From: Diospyros lotus
Lineage: Eukaryota; Streptophyta; Magnoliopsida; Ericales; Ebenaceae
Direction: 5' to 3'
Length of the DNA: 64,000 nucleotides
NCBI RefSeq assembly: GCF_014633365.1
Contig: NC_068344.1
Location: forward strand, 33,602,670 to 33,666,669
Made by a program: the position numbers and the translations under genes
In this document: piece by piece, positions 46,306 through 57,639 of the stretch
How the letters are laid out: every line of letters begins with the position of its first letter
Numbering within the stretch: position 1 is the stretch's first letter
Notes under the pieces: generated by a model
What the model was told of the DNA's origin: nothing
The model's database searches: none
What the model saw: only the letters and a program-made list of their open reading frames with translations

Positions 46306-49225
46306 TTTTTGATATGTGTTATTAAGGAGGAGTATTAATGTTTTATCTTCCCCAAAGTATTCTTACCCCAATGTTGTTATGCCCAAATCCCATATTGTCT
46401 ATTAATAAAATTCTTTCAAATATATTCTTTTTGATTTATGATAAAAGGGGGAGATTTTTAAATTTTTCATAGTAGTTTTATCATCATAAAAAATGAAAAG
46501 ATTGATATTTTGCCTTTGATATGGTTTTAATGATGAAAAATAATTATATTTTGATTATAAAATTATTTGTTAATAGTTCTTAACTTGGTGCTCATAATTA
46601 TTTTTATATGTTCATTAAGTACTAAAAAAAAATCAATTTCATCATATAATTGATAGGGTTTAATTATTTGCATAATATATACAATTGAAGATTTGGACGT
46701 AAAAAGAAAAAATATATATATTATAAAGTTAATTTTAAAATTTATATTATAAAAAAATAAAAATAAATAAATATTTTATATAATTAAAATTAATATAATT
46801 AATAGTATATTAAATATTATATATATTATTTTATATTATACATTGAATTATAATATTTATATATATATATATCATTACAGTGGCAGAGGCGTGAATGCGT
46901 GAGTGTGTGGTTTCGTATGTGTATATAATAATATATTAATATTAATATAATAAAAGGAGTCCAATTGCATGGCAATTGGAACTCCATGCCCTAAGTATAT
47001 ATATATATATATAATAAGAACAGAACATGAGGGGGAGGAGCTTCTGGGAGAGCGGCGCACAGAGAAAAAAAAAGAAATTGGAGGCTTCTTGGCAGCGCAC
47101 AGAATTGGAGATTCAGAGCTGCTGGAGACGGCGCACATTAAAGAAGTCGCAAGGCACAGAGTGAGAATGAATAGAAGCGACGCACAGTCATAACCACACC
47201 CAAGATATTTGATTAAGGTACATTTATTCGAATTAATTATGCATAAATCACACATCAACAATTTAATGCCAAAAATTTTGTTTTCAAATTTCTTAATAAT
47301 ATTTGAAAAATTATACTTTTTATTTGATTAAAAATATTGTATCAAAAATAATTTTGAATATGCTTGAAAGTATAACAATTTTCTTTTTATGCATAGGCAT
47401 TTGTAGGTCGATTTTGGACCAAGAGTCGACTCTTGGTTTTGGAAAGCCGACTTTCAGTGTCAAAAGTCAACTTTCAGTCTACCATTTTCATATTTTTGAC
47501 CATTTTTTTTATACGATTAATCGATTTTTTTTTATTGTCAATCAATCATCTTTTAGCTGTTGATCGGTCTAAGTCTTGTTCTTTATTATTTATTATGGAC
47601 CACCTCTACATCATAAACTATTGACTGGCCAAGTGAGGTGGAGACAACGACAAGAGAAAGACAATGGAGATGAGCAATTGTTGGAGGGGGAAGAGGAGAG
47701 AGAAAGGGACAAAATGATCGTTAATTCTTGTAAAAATTTTATTTGTACAAATAGCATTATTATAAAAGAATTAACTATCTTAAGTCTTGTTTTCTTTTAT
47801 AAGGAAGAATCCAAAAAGAAAAAAAAACAAATAAAGCCTTATAAAAGCTTCTATTAATTGGTAATACGTGTGAGAATAAAACCAACCAATAAGAATATTT
47901 TTAATTAACAAAAAAATAAATACACTTTATATAAAAAGAATAAAATTTGTTTTTTAAAACCCTAATAACAGGAAACAAAAAATATCCATATTCTATGGAT
48001 GCACAGTAGGGGTTGGATACACGCACGAAATAAATACACCTTATGCCGCCAAATGTGTTCTTTAATATTTTATTTAGTTTAATGTCATTCTCATTGACAT
48101 ATCCATTTCTCTTATCCCCAAACGGAAATCAGTATTAGTATTTATATTCATATTCATATTCATATTTGCTGTGCATTTGATCCTTTTGGAATGGACGTAA
48201 CTTGTCGTGCTTGTTCTTCTGTCTTCGTCGATGCATCCTCATCTTTTCAAGAATTAAATCTTTGTGGTGTCATTCGTTTCATTTGAAGGTATGAATTGTA
48301 TGACTTATTTTGTGTGTGTATAAATTGTGATCGTATTTAAATTTATTTAATAAATAAAAAAAAAAGACCGTCAATTCCCAAAACTAATTTAACGAAGCTC
48401 AAAACTTAAATTATATAAAAAAAAATACAAACATAATCTAGACAAAATTAAATCAACCTAACTCATTTACACCTCTAATTAGATTCTAGTTTTAGCCGTT
48501 GATTGAGATGGATCTTTACCATTATTGAATTGAGGGCGGCGGCGGCGGCGGCGGCGGCGGCCCATGTTTGATGTATCTAAGGAGGCGTCATTTGGGCAAT
48601 GTGTTTTTGACCCTTTTGAGTGGACATTAGAGCGTCGTTTGTTTGTCTCATTGGATTGTGCGCCTCGTCTTCTCAAAGGCTAGAGGGTCTCTTTTGTCAA
48701 GTCTCGATTATTGAACACTTGAAAAGGCCAAGGGATCATCATGGCAGCCTTATCTAATAAAGGGGTGCTCATAATTCAAATACTGAAAATATTAATTTAG
48801 TTTGACAATTTGGGGGATATGATTCAAAATTTGGTAAGGATTATTATTAACATGTGAATGTCCTTTTCCATGGCCAAATCACGTGTGATTTTACATAATT
48901 TGTGATGTGATATTAGTCGGCAGAAATTATTAAGTTATCTCTAAAGAATAAGTTATACTTAATCAAGTATTTTTATTGTTGAATAATAAGAAAATGAGTT
49001 GCGGTTCTTATCTATCCTAATTCTAGACGTAAGAGACTACCTTAATTTAATTCTCACGTCTTAATTTTAGAGAATTTAGATCACATTTGGTAGATGTGTC
49101 TGAATTTAGATTCAAATTAAATATCTCATTATCTGATCAAAATTAAGAATCGGAAAAAACTTAAGAATCCCAATAAATCTCGAGAATAACTTTAAAACTC
49201 TTACTTTTTATAGTTTATATAAAAG
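46306..49225. other. AT-rich intergenic stretch
   Basis: No gene is seen. It includes TA-rich microsatellites (46.6-47.0 kb), an (ATATTC)n tract near 48140-48165, and a (GGC)n run at about 48534-48561. Confidence 0.5.
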
Positions 49226-49330
49226 CTTGAAATACTCGCAGATTAACCAAACAACTCTAAACATTCAATACTTTTTACTGATTATTTATCATGCTAACTT
49301 GAACATCAAAAGGTATACTAAGAAAATTAA
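49226..49330. repeat. Paralogue of the sequence flanking the 49759-50247 element (empty site)
   Basis: The segment reads AACTCTAAACATTCAATA in one piece. In the related segment further right the same words are separated by the hAT-type element (ACTCTAAG | element | ACTCTAAGCATTCAATA). The flanks on both sides are alignable over roughly 100 bp. Confidence 0.65.
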
Positions 49331-49758
49331 CCTCATTTTTTCTTACAGGTGCTCGGATTGAGACAAAGCTATATTAATCGGGTCCCTTTTTCTATCATCA
49401 CTTAACGTTCATTGAGGGTTGAGATTGCATACCTTTATCTTCTAGCACAATCGAGTGTCCCAACCTTAGTTGCTCAACCATCATGGCCTAAGCTTCTCAT
49501 ATCTAAACTAGAAAATCAACCACAATGGAGAACTAGCCTCTCCCAATTAATTGTCTAGCTTGATTGGAATGGCAAGTCCAACTCTTGGTCGAGATCTTAA
49601 TTTAGGAAGATTTATATTAGATTTGATAGGTCTTTTTGAATTTAAATTTAAATAAAAGATCCATTATTAGAAAAAATCTCGAAATAACTTCAAAAATCTT
49701 GCATTCTTTAGCTTATATAAAGACACATACCCTCACAAGTAACTTGACCAACTCTAAG

Positions 49759-50247
49759 TATGGGTGTTCAAAAAAATTGGTGCACCGCGGAAACCGGCTA
49801 AACTGAACCGAACCAAATAGAACCGATCAATTTTTTTTTTGGCGGTCGAAAACGGTTTGGATTCTGTCCAAACCGCACGATTTGCGGTTTGGACAGTTGG
49901 CAGTTCAGTTTTAAATCGAACCGCCCAAGAAAAAAATTAAAAAAAATATAAAAAAATTATTATTATAAAAATGTAATAATTGGCAGCACATCCTATTTAT
50001 TTTTTACACTATTTTGTTTTTATTTTTTACTCCTATTTATTTACATTTAATTGTCTTTATTTACCAATATTTGTGTCTTTATTTACCATTTTTAAATATC
50101 TTTTTTAATAATTTTAAGTAGCATTTCAAACTGTGGTTTGGCTGAACCTAAACCAGATCGCGGTTTGATTTAGTTGAAAAACCACACTAACGGTTTGGCA
50201 TGTTGAAAATGATTCAGACCGGCCAAATCGTACCGCGAACACCCCTA
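49759..50247. mobile_element. Non-autonomous hAT-type element, 489 bp
   Basis: The element starts TATGGGTGTTC and ends GAACACCCCTA, imperfect inverted repeats of the TAGGGGTG type common in plant hAT elements. It is flanked by a perfect 8-bp duplication ACTCTAAG (49751-49758 and 50248-50255). Both subterminal regions carry CCGAACCAAA/GCGGTTTGG-type motifs, inverted with respect to each other. There is no coding capacity. Confidence 0.88.
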
Positions 50248-50330
50248 ACTCTAAGCATTCAATATGTTATACAGTTCAATCATTATATTAACTTGAGCGT
50301 CGAAGACTATATCAAAAAAGGAACTTTATC

Positions 50331-50598
50331 GCCTCCAGGAGCATAGCTGGGTGGCAAAGGAAGGAGTTGTAAAGTCATGTTAAAGACTGCTAGTGTGTAA
50401 TCGATTCTTGGGGGAAGCAAAAAATTTATATCATTTTGGGAGTGATCCTTGGTAAGTGTCAGTGGACGCAGGTTAAAAAAAAAAAAAATCTTAGTCACTC
50501 AAATACATCTTTAATTTACCTCCCTCGTGATGACCTTAGGACGGGTTCAACGAAAGTGCAAATGATAGCGCATAATCTAAAAAAAAAAAAAAAAAAAA
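50331..50598 (+). mobile_element. tRNA-derived SINE, copy 2
   Basis: A head with an A-box-like TAGCTGGGTGG (about 50344) and a B-box-like AATCGATTC (about 50398) is followed by a body homologous to 32578-32828 and an A tail of about 19 bases. Flanking direct repeats GAACTTTATC (50321-50330) and GAACTCTATC (50600-50609) form a 10-bp target duplication with one mismatch. It is the better preserved of the two copies. Confidence 0.85.
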
Positions 50599-50971
50599 TG
50601 AACTCTATCTTCTCTTACAAATACTTGAATCTAGATAAAACTATAATCATCGATCTCTAATTCTGACGTGATTGGTTGTGAATTCACAGCATCTTTCAAA
50701 ACACCTTTTTATCACCAATCTCTCAAATAACTAAGTTAGCCGACGTGATGATAATTTGGAGAACTTGATAAACTTGAGATAATAAGTCTTATTTAAATAT
50801 TTAATAACTAGTTTTGATAATAAGTCTTATCAAAACTAGCCTAATTGATATTTGGAATTAGGATTAAATCTTTTATATGTGAACAAAAAAAAAAAAATCT
50901 AAATTCATGTAAACTTTGTAGCTAGCAAAGAACACATCAAATAAGTCTTATTTAAATGTTTTAATGTAGAT

Positions 50972-50999
50972 ACAATAATAATAATAATAATAATAATAA
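50972..50999. repeat. (AAT)n microsatellite
   Basis: Nine or so AAT triplets in a row, ending ATGTTC. Confidence 0.9.
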
Positions 51000-51001
51000 T
51001 G

Positions 51002-51510
51002 TTCTTTCTAGCCCAGAAGGGGATGATCGAACAGAGGTCTTGAGACAACGACGATACATACGTCAATAGGGGATGGTACATGTAAGTACTCTGACGCTCA
51101 AGTAAATAAGAGCTCAAGGTAATAGAGTTTTTGTCGGATTGAAAAGAAACTACCTTGATCAGTGGCCAACTAACTTATATAGGAGAGAAATAGAGAGTCC
51201 TTTGTGTGTCGTCGGCTATTGTAGGTGGGTTAGGAACCGAGGATCTCCAAATGTTTCTTCCAACCCAGAAGATGATGATCAAACAGAGGTTTTGAGGCAA
51301 TGGCGATTCGTACGTTGAGGGAGGGTGGCACTTACAAGCACTTTGATGCTCAAGTAAGTAAGAGTTCAAGGTAATAGAGTTTTTATTGAATTGAAAAAAA
51401 CCTACCTTGATTGGTGGTTGACTAGCTTATATATGAAGGAATGAGAGAGCCATTTGTGTGTCGCCGGCTGTTGCATGTGGGTTAGGAGCTGAGGATCTCG
51501 GGGCAGTTAA
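51002..51510. repeat. Two tandem copies of a unit of about 255 bp
   Basis: Both copies share CCAGAAG..GATGATC..ACAGAGG..TTGAGGCAA, CTCAAGTAA, AGTTCAAGGTAATAGAGTTT and GTGTGTCG..CGGCT, in the same order. Identity looks to be around 75-80%. There is no coding. Confidence 0.75.
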
Positions 51511-52164
51511 GGCCTGTTACAGGCACGAGGATCTTGGTATGGCATTGATGGGATGGAGATGCTATTGAGCTGACGTTGATGGGATGTGTGTGGCCTAGGG
51601 ATTAAGCCCAGTATTAAGCTACGAGCTTATCATTGGCCTGGGCCCAATGGAATTAGTACGGTCCACAACCCCCCAAGTTGGATGTTTGCAAGGGTTAGCA
51701 TTTGAGCTTGAGACGCAGTCGAGGTGTTCCGATCAGTATTCAAGCTCAGGACGCAGCCGAGGTGTTTTGACCATTCTGGTTTGCCTTGACACCGAGTCGA
51801 GCTTGATAATTCTAAGGGTCATTTTTGAGGTACTGACAAGTAGCGCATGCGGTCTCAAAACTCGAGGTGCTTGTTTTGGAAGATGGGACATCGTGAGCAG
51901 ACAGGGAAGCATCATGCCGCTTTAACTCAAGGTGTTCAATACATGTTAGGTGGCGTGACAGGTGGCACGATCTCTCCGGGTGATTGACGATGCTTGATCT
52001 CTATCCGTTGAATGCATCTTGCAGTGTTAATTCATCATCAAGGATGGGCCTAGATCGCGATCATTGAGCGATATCTATATAAGGACATTTGTAGGCCATT
52101 TTCCCGCTTCTTTATCTCACTTTCATATTTCCTTCTAATTTTTGAACTCGGGTTCTCTAAGAGC

Positions 52165-53360
52165 TTCTGCGTCCTCCTGCCTCTGATCGCTCATGTGCTT
52201 CCAGCTTGGGCCAAGTTCTCATTTCTTCTTTTTTTTTTTTTTTTTTACAGATTTTGTTTACTTCACGGGTAACTCCTCAAATCTGGTTTTTTTTATTCTT
52301 CTCATTTTTGTTCTTTCTGTTGTTATTGTCTGTTAGTTACCAAGTGTTATAATGAGTTCAGGGAGCGAATCTAGGGATGAGAGCAATTCCGTGATTATAG
52401 TAAGAGAGCTCATGGTGAGGAATCCAACGCCTATTCAGAAGGCTAGCCGTCGGGCCTTGTTGGTTGAGCTCAAGGAAGTGATTCAAAGTATAGATCAGGG
52501 CATTAGAAACGTAGTTTGAAGTAGGCATAGGGTATCGATTTTTAACAATTTTGTTTTTCCTGGTTCCCCCAAGGATGGTGTAGGCGATGCATCCATAGCT
52601 GGGTCACCTTCAAGTTCGTCTTCTGGTGTAAGTGACCATTATAACTGGGTGAGTGTGGACGTATCCAAGATTGCCTTGATATACAACTCCTTAGGTAGTG
52701 TCGTCGTGCTGAGATCAGGGATCTTCTTGTCAGTGGCTAGGGGCGATAGTCTGTTTGAGTGTCGACCATGTGGTGAAGGGGAACGAGTCTTTTCAGCCGA
52801 GAACTCGGGGTCAATTTTTATGTACGAGATGTTTTTCATGTGTCTTAGTCTTCGACTCCCATTTATCAACTTCCAATGCATTTCTACGTCTTCCTGCCTC
52901 CGATCAATCATGTGCTTCCAGCTTGGACCAAGTTATCATTTCTCCCTTCTTCTACAAATTATGTTTGCTTCATAAGTAACTCATCAAATCTGATTCTTTT
53001 GATTCTTCTCTTTTCTGTTCTTTCTATTGTTATTATATGTTAGTTATCGAGCGTTATGGCGAGTGTTGCATCCATGGTTGGGTCACTTTCAAGTCAGCTT
53101 TCTAGTGCGAGTGGCGATTATAATTGGGTGAGTAAGGATGTAGCCAAGATTGCCTCGATATGCAACTCCTCGGGCAATGTTGTTGTGCTGAGATCATGGA
53201 TCTCCTTGTTAGCAATTGGGGACAAGAGTCTATTTGAGTGCCAACCATGTAAGGAAGGGGAATGAGTCTTTTCGACCACAGACTCGAGGTCAATTTTTAT
53301 GTACAAGACTTTTTCACTCGTCTTCGTCTTCGACTCCCATTTACCAACTTTTAATGCTCA
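52165..53360 (+). repeat. Internal direct duplication in the 51.6-54.5 kb element
   Basis: The segment from CCTCCTGCCTCTGATC (about 52170) to CCCATTTATCAAC (about 52870) recurs from about 52885 to 53352. The second copy lacks about 220 bp present in the first (about 52360-52585). Confidence 0.65.
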
Positions 53361-53960
53361 GTGTTAGCGATGTTAAACGTCGCCTCGACCTAGCTGCACC
53401 CAAATAGTTGGGCCTTCATGAAGGCTTTCGAAGTGTTGTTGAGCTTTTTAGGTCGAGAAGCGAGTACGAGGGTCTTCTTCTCTTTCTTCCAGTCGAAGGG
53501 AGTCAGCAAGGGCAGTTGGGTTTCTTTGAGTGGGCTTTTGAGAAAGAAATTGTTGAAATCTTTCGATAGCTCTTACAAGAATTTCAAGGCCAACTTTTTC
53601 AAAGTGGCTTCTCAGAAGGACGAGCTTACTTTCTTCTTGGACAAGAACTCGGTCGTCAGATTCCTATTGTGCTAGAACAAAGAGCCGATCTCTATCACGG
53701 GAGTGGAATACCGAAACTTAAGCTCGAAAAACCAATGATGATGGATCACCTTGGGGATTGCCCAGTGTTGGAGAGTTCGGTTCTTGTCAAGTATGGGAAT
53801 GACCAAGAGGGTCTGGCCGTATATATGGGTCAGTTTTGTCCCATCTTATTTTTCTGATTGATCACATGTTGTTACTCATACTGCTTGTTTTCTGTTTCAG
53901 GCAAGATGACCCCAAAGATGACTCTTGATGAGGTAAGGAGATGGTTGGAGAAGAAGAGAG
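52352..53960 (+). pseudogene. Gypsy gag-like (PF04195-type) coding relic
   Basis: Fragments in several frames resemble the gag-like region of plant elements labelled putative gypsy-type transposon. 52352-52519 opens with ATG (MSSGSESRDESNSV) and ends in TGA. 52640-52905 gives RVFSAENSGSIFMYEMFF and RLPFINFQ. 53418-53672 gives RVFFSFFQSKGVSKGSWVSL. 53669-53828 plus 53901-53960 appear joined by a short intron with a TTTCAG acceptor. The parts lie in the order expected for one protein but are separated by stops, a duplication and non-coding insertions, so no intact product is possible. No protease, reverse transcriptase or transposase core is present. The family assignment is from memory of the motif pattern. 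Confidence 0.45.
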
Positions 53961-54655
53961 TCAAGTTTGAAAATCAAAAGCAAATACGAAAGTGGGATAG
54001 AAAAGCAAAAAAATGGCCTACAAATGTCCATATATAGATATCACTTAACGATCACGATCTAGGCTAATCCCTGATGATGAATTAGCACTACACGATGCAT
54101 TCAACGGATAAAGATCAAGCATTGTTGATCACTCGCAGAGATTGCACCACCTATCACGCTGCTTAACATGCATTGAACACCCTGAGTTGAAGCGGTAGGA
54201 CATCTCTCTATCTCCCTCACAATGTCCCATCTTTCGGAACATGTGCATCAAGTTTTGAGATCGCGTGCACTACTTGTTAGTACCTTGAAAACGAACCCTA
54301 GAACTATCAAGCTCGGCCCGGTGTCAAGGCAAACCAGAACAATTGAAACACCTCGGTAGCATCCCAAGCTTGAATGCCGGTCAGAATACCTCAATAGCAT
54401 TCTGAGCTCGAATGCTCGCCCTTACGAACATCTAACCTAGAGGGTTGTGGACCGTACTAATTCTATTGAGCCGAGCTCAACAATAAGCCCATAGCTCGGT
54501 ATTGGGTAGTTTAGGCCTGTTGCGAGTGCGAGAATCTTGGTATGGCGTTGATAGGATAGAGAATGTTACTGAACTCAGGTTGATGGGATAGGGTCTAGGG
54601 ACCAGGCCCAATGCTTATTATTGGGCCAGACCCATTGAAATTAGTACAGTTCAAA

Positions 54656-56959
54656 TAATAAATAATAATAGGTATATTCTTGTTGCTAAAGGAGGATTAA
54701 TTTTCTGTTCGTTGATTAATTGAGTCATCAATTTCTATAATTAAATATTTTTTTACGCTAATGTCACGTTTGGAGGCTGCCTGGAATAATTTTTATAATT
54801 CTCTTTTCCTTGGAAAGTAAGTCTTACCTTCTGACAAGTGAATTGGTTGACATTCCAAGTCAAATTTATTATTCTAAAACTGCAATTTCAAAAAGTTGCT
54901 TTATGCCTTCGACAGGTAAATCTCAACTTTTAACTTCATATTATTAATTGGTTGGCATTGGAAAGCGTGCACATCATGTTTAGTAATTTGTACAAAAATA
55001 CTTAAATTACACAAAGTCCCTCTGCTTTCCGTATAATAGCAAATATAAAATCTCAACCCCTTAATTTAAATTTGATTATATTTTTATGTTTTCTTCTTTT
55101 TGAGATAATGGCTTAGATTAAAAAAAAATATATTAGATGAGTGTGTAATAAATATATTTATTTGACCAATCACAATGAGATACGTGATCACCACATCATG
55201 TGAATTAATCTTTATTAAAAAATAAAATGTATTTAATATCAATCAATAGAAATGTATAATATTTAAGGTGTAATAAATATATATTATTTAAAAAATATGT
55301 ATTTTTATATCACTTGATCATGGTTTATTGACAATGGTTGTTGTTGCAAAGATACAACAACAAAATTTATAATCGAAAAACTATTTTTCAGGTTTTCGGG
55401 AACTTGCGACAGAATATGGTTAGAGAATACAAGGTGTTTCTCGCATGGACCCTCCAATAATTAAGTTAGTTAAGACATAAATTGAAAGATAATCCAATAA
55501 GTTTCTATAAAGCTATTGTCATGCCTGGATAAGATAAATCATTATTTATTCATAAGGGAGTTAGATAATAGGTGACAAAATTTTGATATCTTTCAAAATT
55601 AAAATTGTCAACATTTGTTCTATTATTTAAGACGAAAACTTTAGTGGTTAGTTGGCATATTTTGATTGAGACTGCATTTGGAAGGTCTCCAATAAACTTA
55701 TCACTCTCCCAAAAAAGTATTCCTTTAACGATTAGATGAGAGTCATTGAGAGAGTCTTTAAAAATCTCTTCATTACGAGAAAGTTTTTCAACTCTTCATT
55801 ATTTTTTCTTTTTTCTTTTAGTCTTCTTTAGACTTATTTATTTTTAAATCTAATCTTTTTACAAATTGGTCGTAATTCAAAACATATCAATAACAAAAAA
55901 AAAAAATTGAAAAAAAACTAATCACTAAATGGCTAAACTGTCTTGTTGAATTGATGAATTGGCCCAGTTTCAATTGCCCAAGTGTTTTATTTTTTAGATA
56001 TTATAAAATATTCTACTTATTTGATATATTAGGACTAAGTTGATGCCTATTATTTGGATATATATCATTTATTATTTTGTTAATGAATATTTTTATGTAA
56101 TTTAAAATATATGATCTTGAGTTAATATAATTCTGTTAAAATTGTTGTATAGACCCTTCAAATGTTATTTAATATATTTTAAATCTACAAAGTATTATGT
56201 GAACATTTTATTTTTTTATTTTTATAACATACTTCTAACTTTTACATATATATTTATTTATTTGATAGAAAATATATCTCAAATCAACCTCGGTTACACC
56301 ATTGACCCTTAACCCTCTCATATTTTGAGTTTGATATCTCAATCTAATTTTTTAATCTTTGATAAAAAAAAAAATTACTAATTTTTATATGATTATTTGG
56401 TATGAATTTTTTTGAGCTATTTGAACCTTGTTTGTGAAACAATCCCCTTTAATTTTAATTAATTAAATTATCTAATTACTTTTAAAATATCAAACTATAA
56501 ATATTAGAACTTTAAATAAAAATTTACATAGTGTACATATATTGTACATATATAATTTATTAATTTTTTTTTATAAATTTAACAAAATAACTAATGTCTC
56601 GAACGCATATGTGAATAAGACTCAGTGGTCAGTAAGAAGTGGTGGACGACTTGGGTTCTCATATTCGAATCTACTCTTTGTACAACTACTGTGGATTAGA
56701 CTCAGATTTACTTCTTCTATCAAAAATTGTAAAATCGAGCGACGAGAGTCCTGCAAAGGAGGACATCTTAAGGATTTTTTTTTTATTTTTTAAAAAAAAA
56801 TCAAATTAAACTAAAATTGAACACTTGAGTTCAGTTTCTCAGATGAGATATTATACTTATGCAATATTATATAGTTTAAGTTTTCAAACTCCTCGATTCA
56901 AATAATTCATCGTATAAACAATTTGATTATTATATATGATATGTTTTTTTAACTAGAAA
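54656..56959. other. AT-rich intergenic stretch
   Basis: No gene, tandem array or clear element ends were seen. Confidence 0.5.
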
Positions 56960-56970
56960 CTAGTTCTTGC

Positions 56971-56987
56971 CCCGTGCGATGCACGAG
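56971..56987 (-). terminator. 3' hairpin of Helitron 1
   Basis: CGTGC and GCACG form a short stem around GAT, followed on the minus strand by GGGCAAGAA and the terminal CTAG. Such a hairpin is known as the rolling-circle termination signal of Helitrons. Confidence 0.8.
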
Positions 56988-57111
56988 ATATAATATTTAA
57001 CAAATATATATATATATATAAAATAATAGCTTAAAATATGAAATGCACATTATAGTAAATTTAATATATTACAAGAATTAGTGAATAAACAACAATTTTA
57101 TTTCATTGTGA

Positions 57112-57540
57112 TTAAAATAAATTTTGGAAGACTTCTTTGTATATAACATTTGTGGTCGAAGTTGTTTGTTCACCCTCTTTATCACATATTAGTATCTTCA
57201 ATCCACTGCGACTTGTAACTTTTGATATTGCAACGTATAGTTGCCCATGACTGAACACAGGTTTCTTCAAAAAAAGACTTACATAGGTCAATTGCATGCA
57301 TTCGTGTCCCCTACACAACATGATAAATGACACATTACACATATTATATATTAGCAAAAACAACAAAAGTGCATGGTAAGAACAAAAAATAGCATTTTTC
57401 GAACTTACATCTTTGTCAGACAATACTAAAATGATGTTGTTAACCTCGTTCTGGTTATGATAACTGTAAACTTCTCACTTCCGGATGACTCGTATCTTGA
57501 ACGCCCAATTTGCCCAAGTGTTGTCAACATATCTCAGCAT
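57112..57540 (-). pseudogene. Helitron helicase C-terminal fragment preceded by an OB-fold-like fragment
   Basis: The minus strand ends with PVFSHGQLYVAISKVTSRSG, LKILICDKEG and VYKEVFQNLF, then TAA at 57112. This is the end of the Pif1-type helicase domain of plant Helitrons (motif VI region). The usual Arg of motif VI (VSRV) is Lys here (ISKV). Just upstream, in the same frame but before a probable intron (GTAAGT at about 57411 to TTGTGTAG near 57308), the strand reads WAFKIRVIRK, a TGA stop, then EVYSYHNQNEVNNIILVLSD. That resembles the first OB-fold strand set of RPA-like (DUF223) proteins that some plant Helitrons carry. The two pieces are out of their normal context, so this is an internally deleted or chimeric relic. 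Confidence 0.72.
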
Positions 57541-57639
57541 ATGCAGTATTTGAGCGATGGCAAATACTGTGTCTCAGTTTTAGTTTGCAGAGAAATCGGT
57601 TAAATGAAGAATATTTATCTGTTGTATTTCTAAATATTT

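Larger units (their letters stand above)
51608..54510. mobile_element. Rearranged element with inverted arms of about 0.5 kb and gag-like interior
   Basis: The left arm (about 51608-52110) is inverted at about 54010-54510: for example GAATTAGTACGGTCCACAAC on the left corresponds to the complement of GTTGTGGACCGTACTAATTC on the right. Between them lie an internal tandem duplication and a gag-like coding relic. To the right of the right arm, 54510-54655 is a direct copy of about 51504-51660. This is not the layout of a simple LTR element. It could be a long-TIR DNA element that captured retroelement sequence, or two retroelement ends rearranged. Confidence 0.55.

Noticed and set aside
46875..47261. 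A 128-codon minus-strand frame
   Set aside because: It is built on TA-rich and poly(A)/T microsatellite sequence with no recognisable domain.
48479..48676. Arg-rich minus-strand frame over the (GGC)n tract
   Set aside because: The Arg run comes from a trinucleotide repeat and the flanks have no protein-like features.
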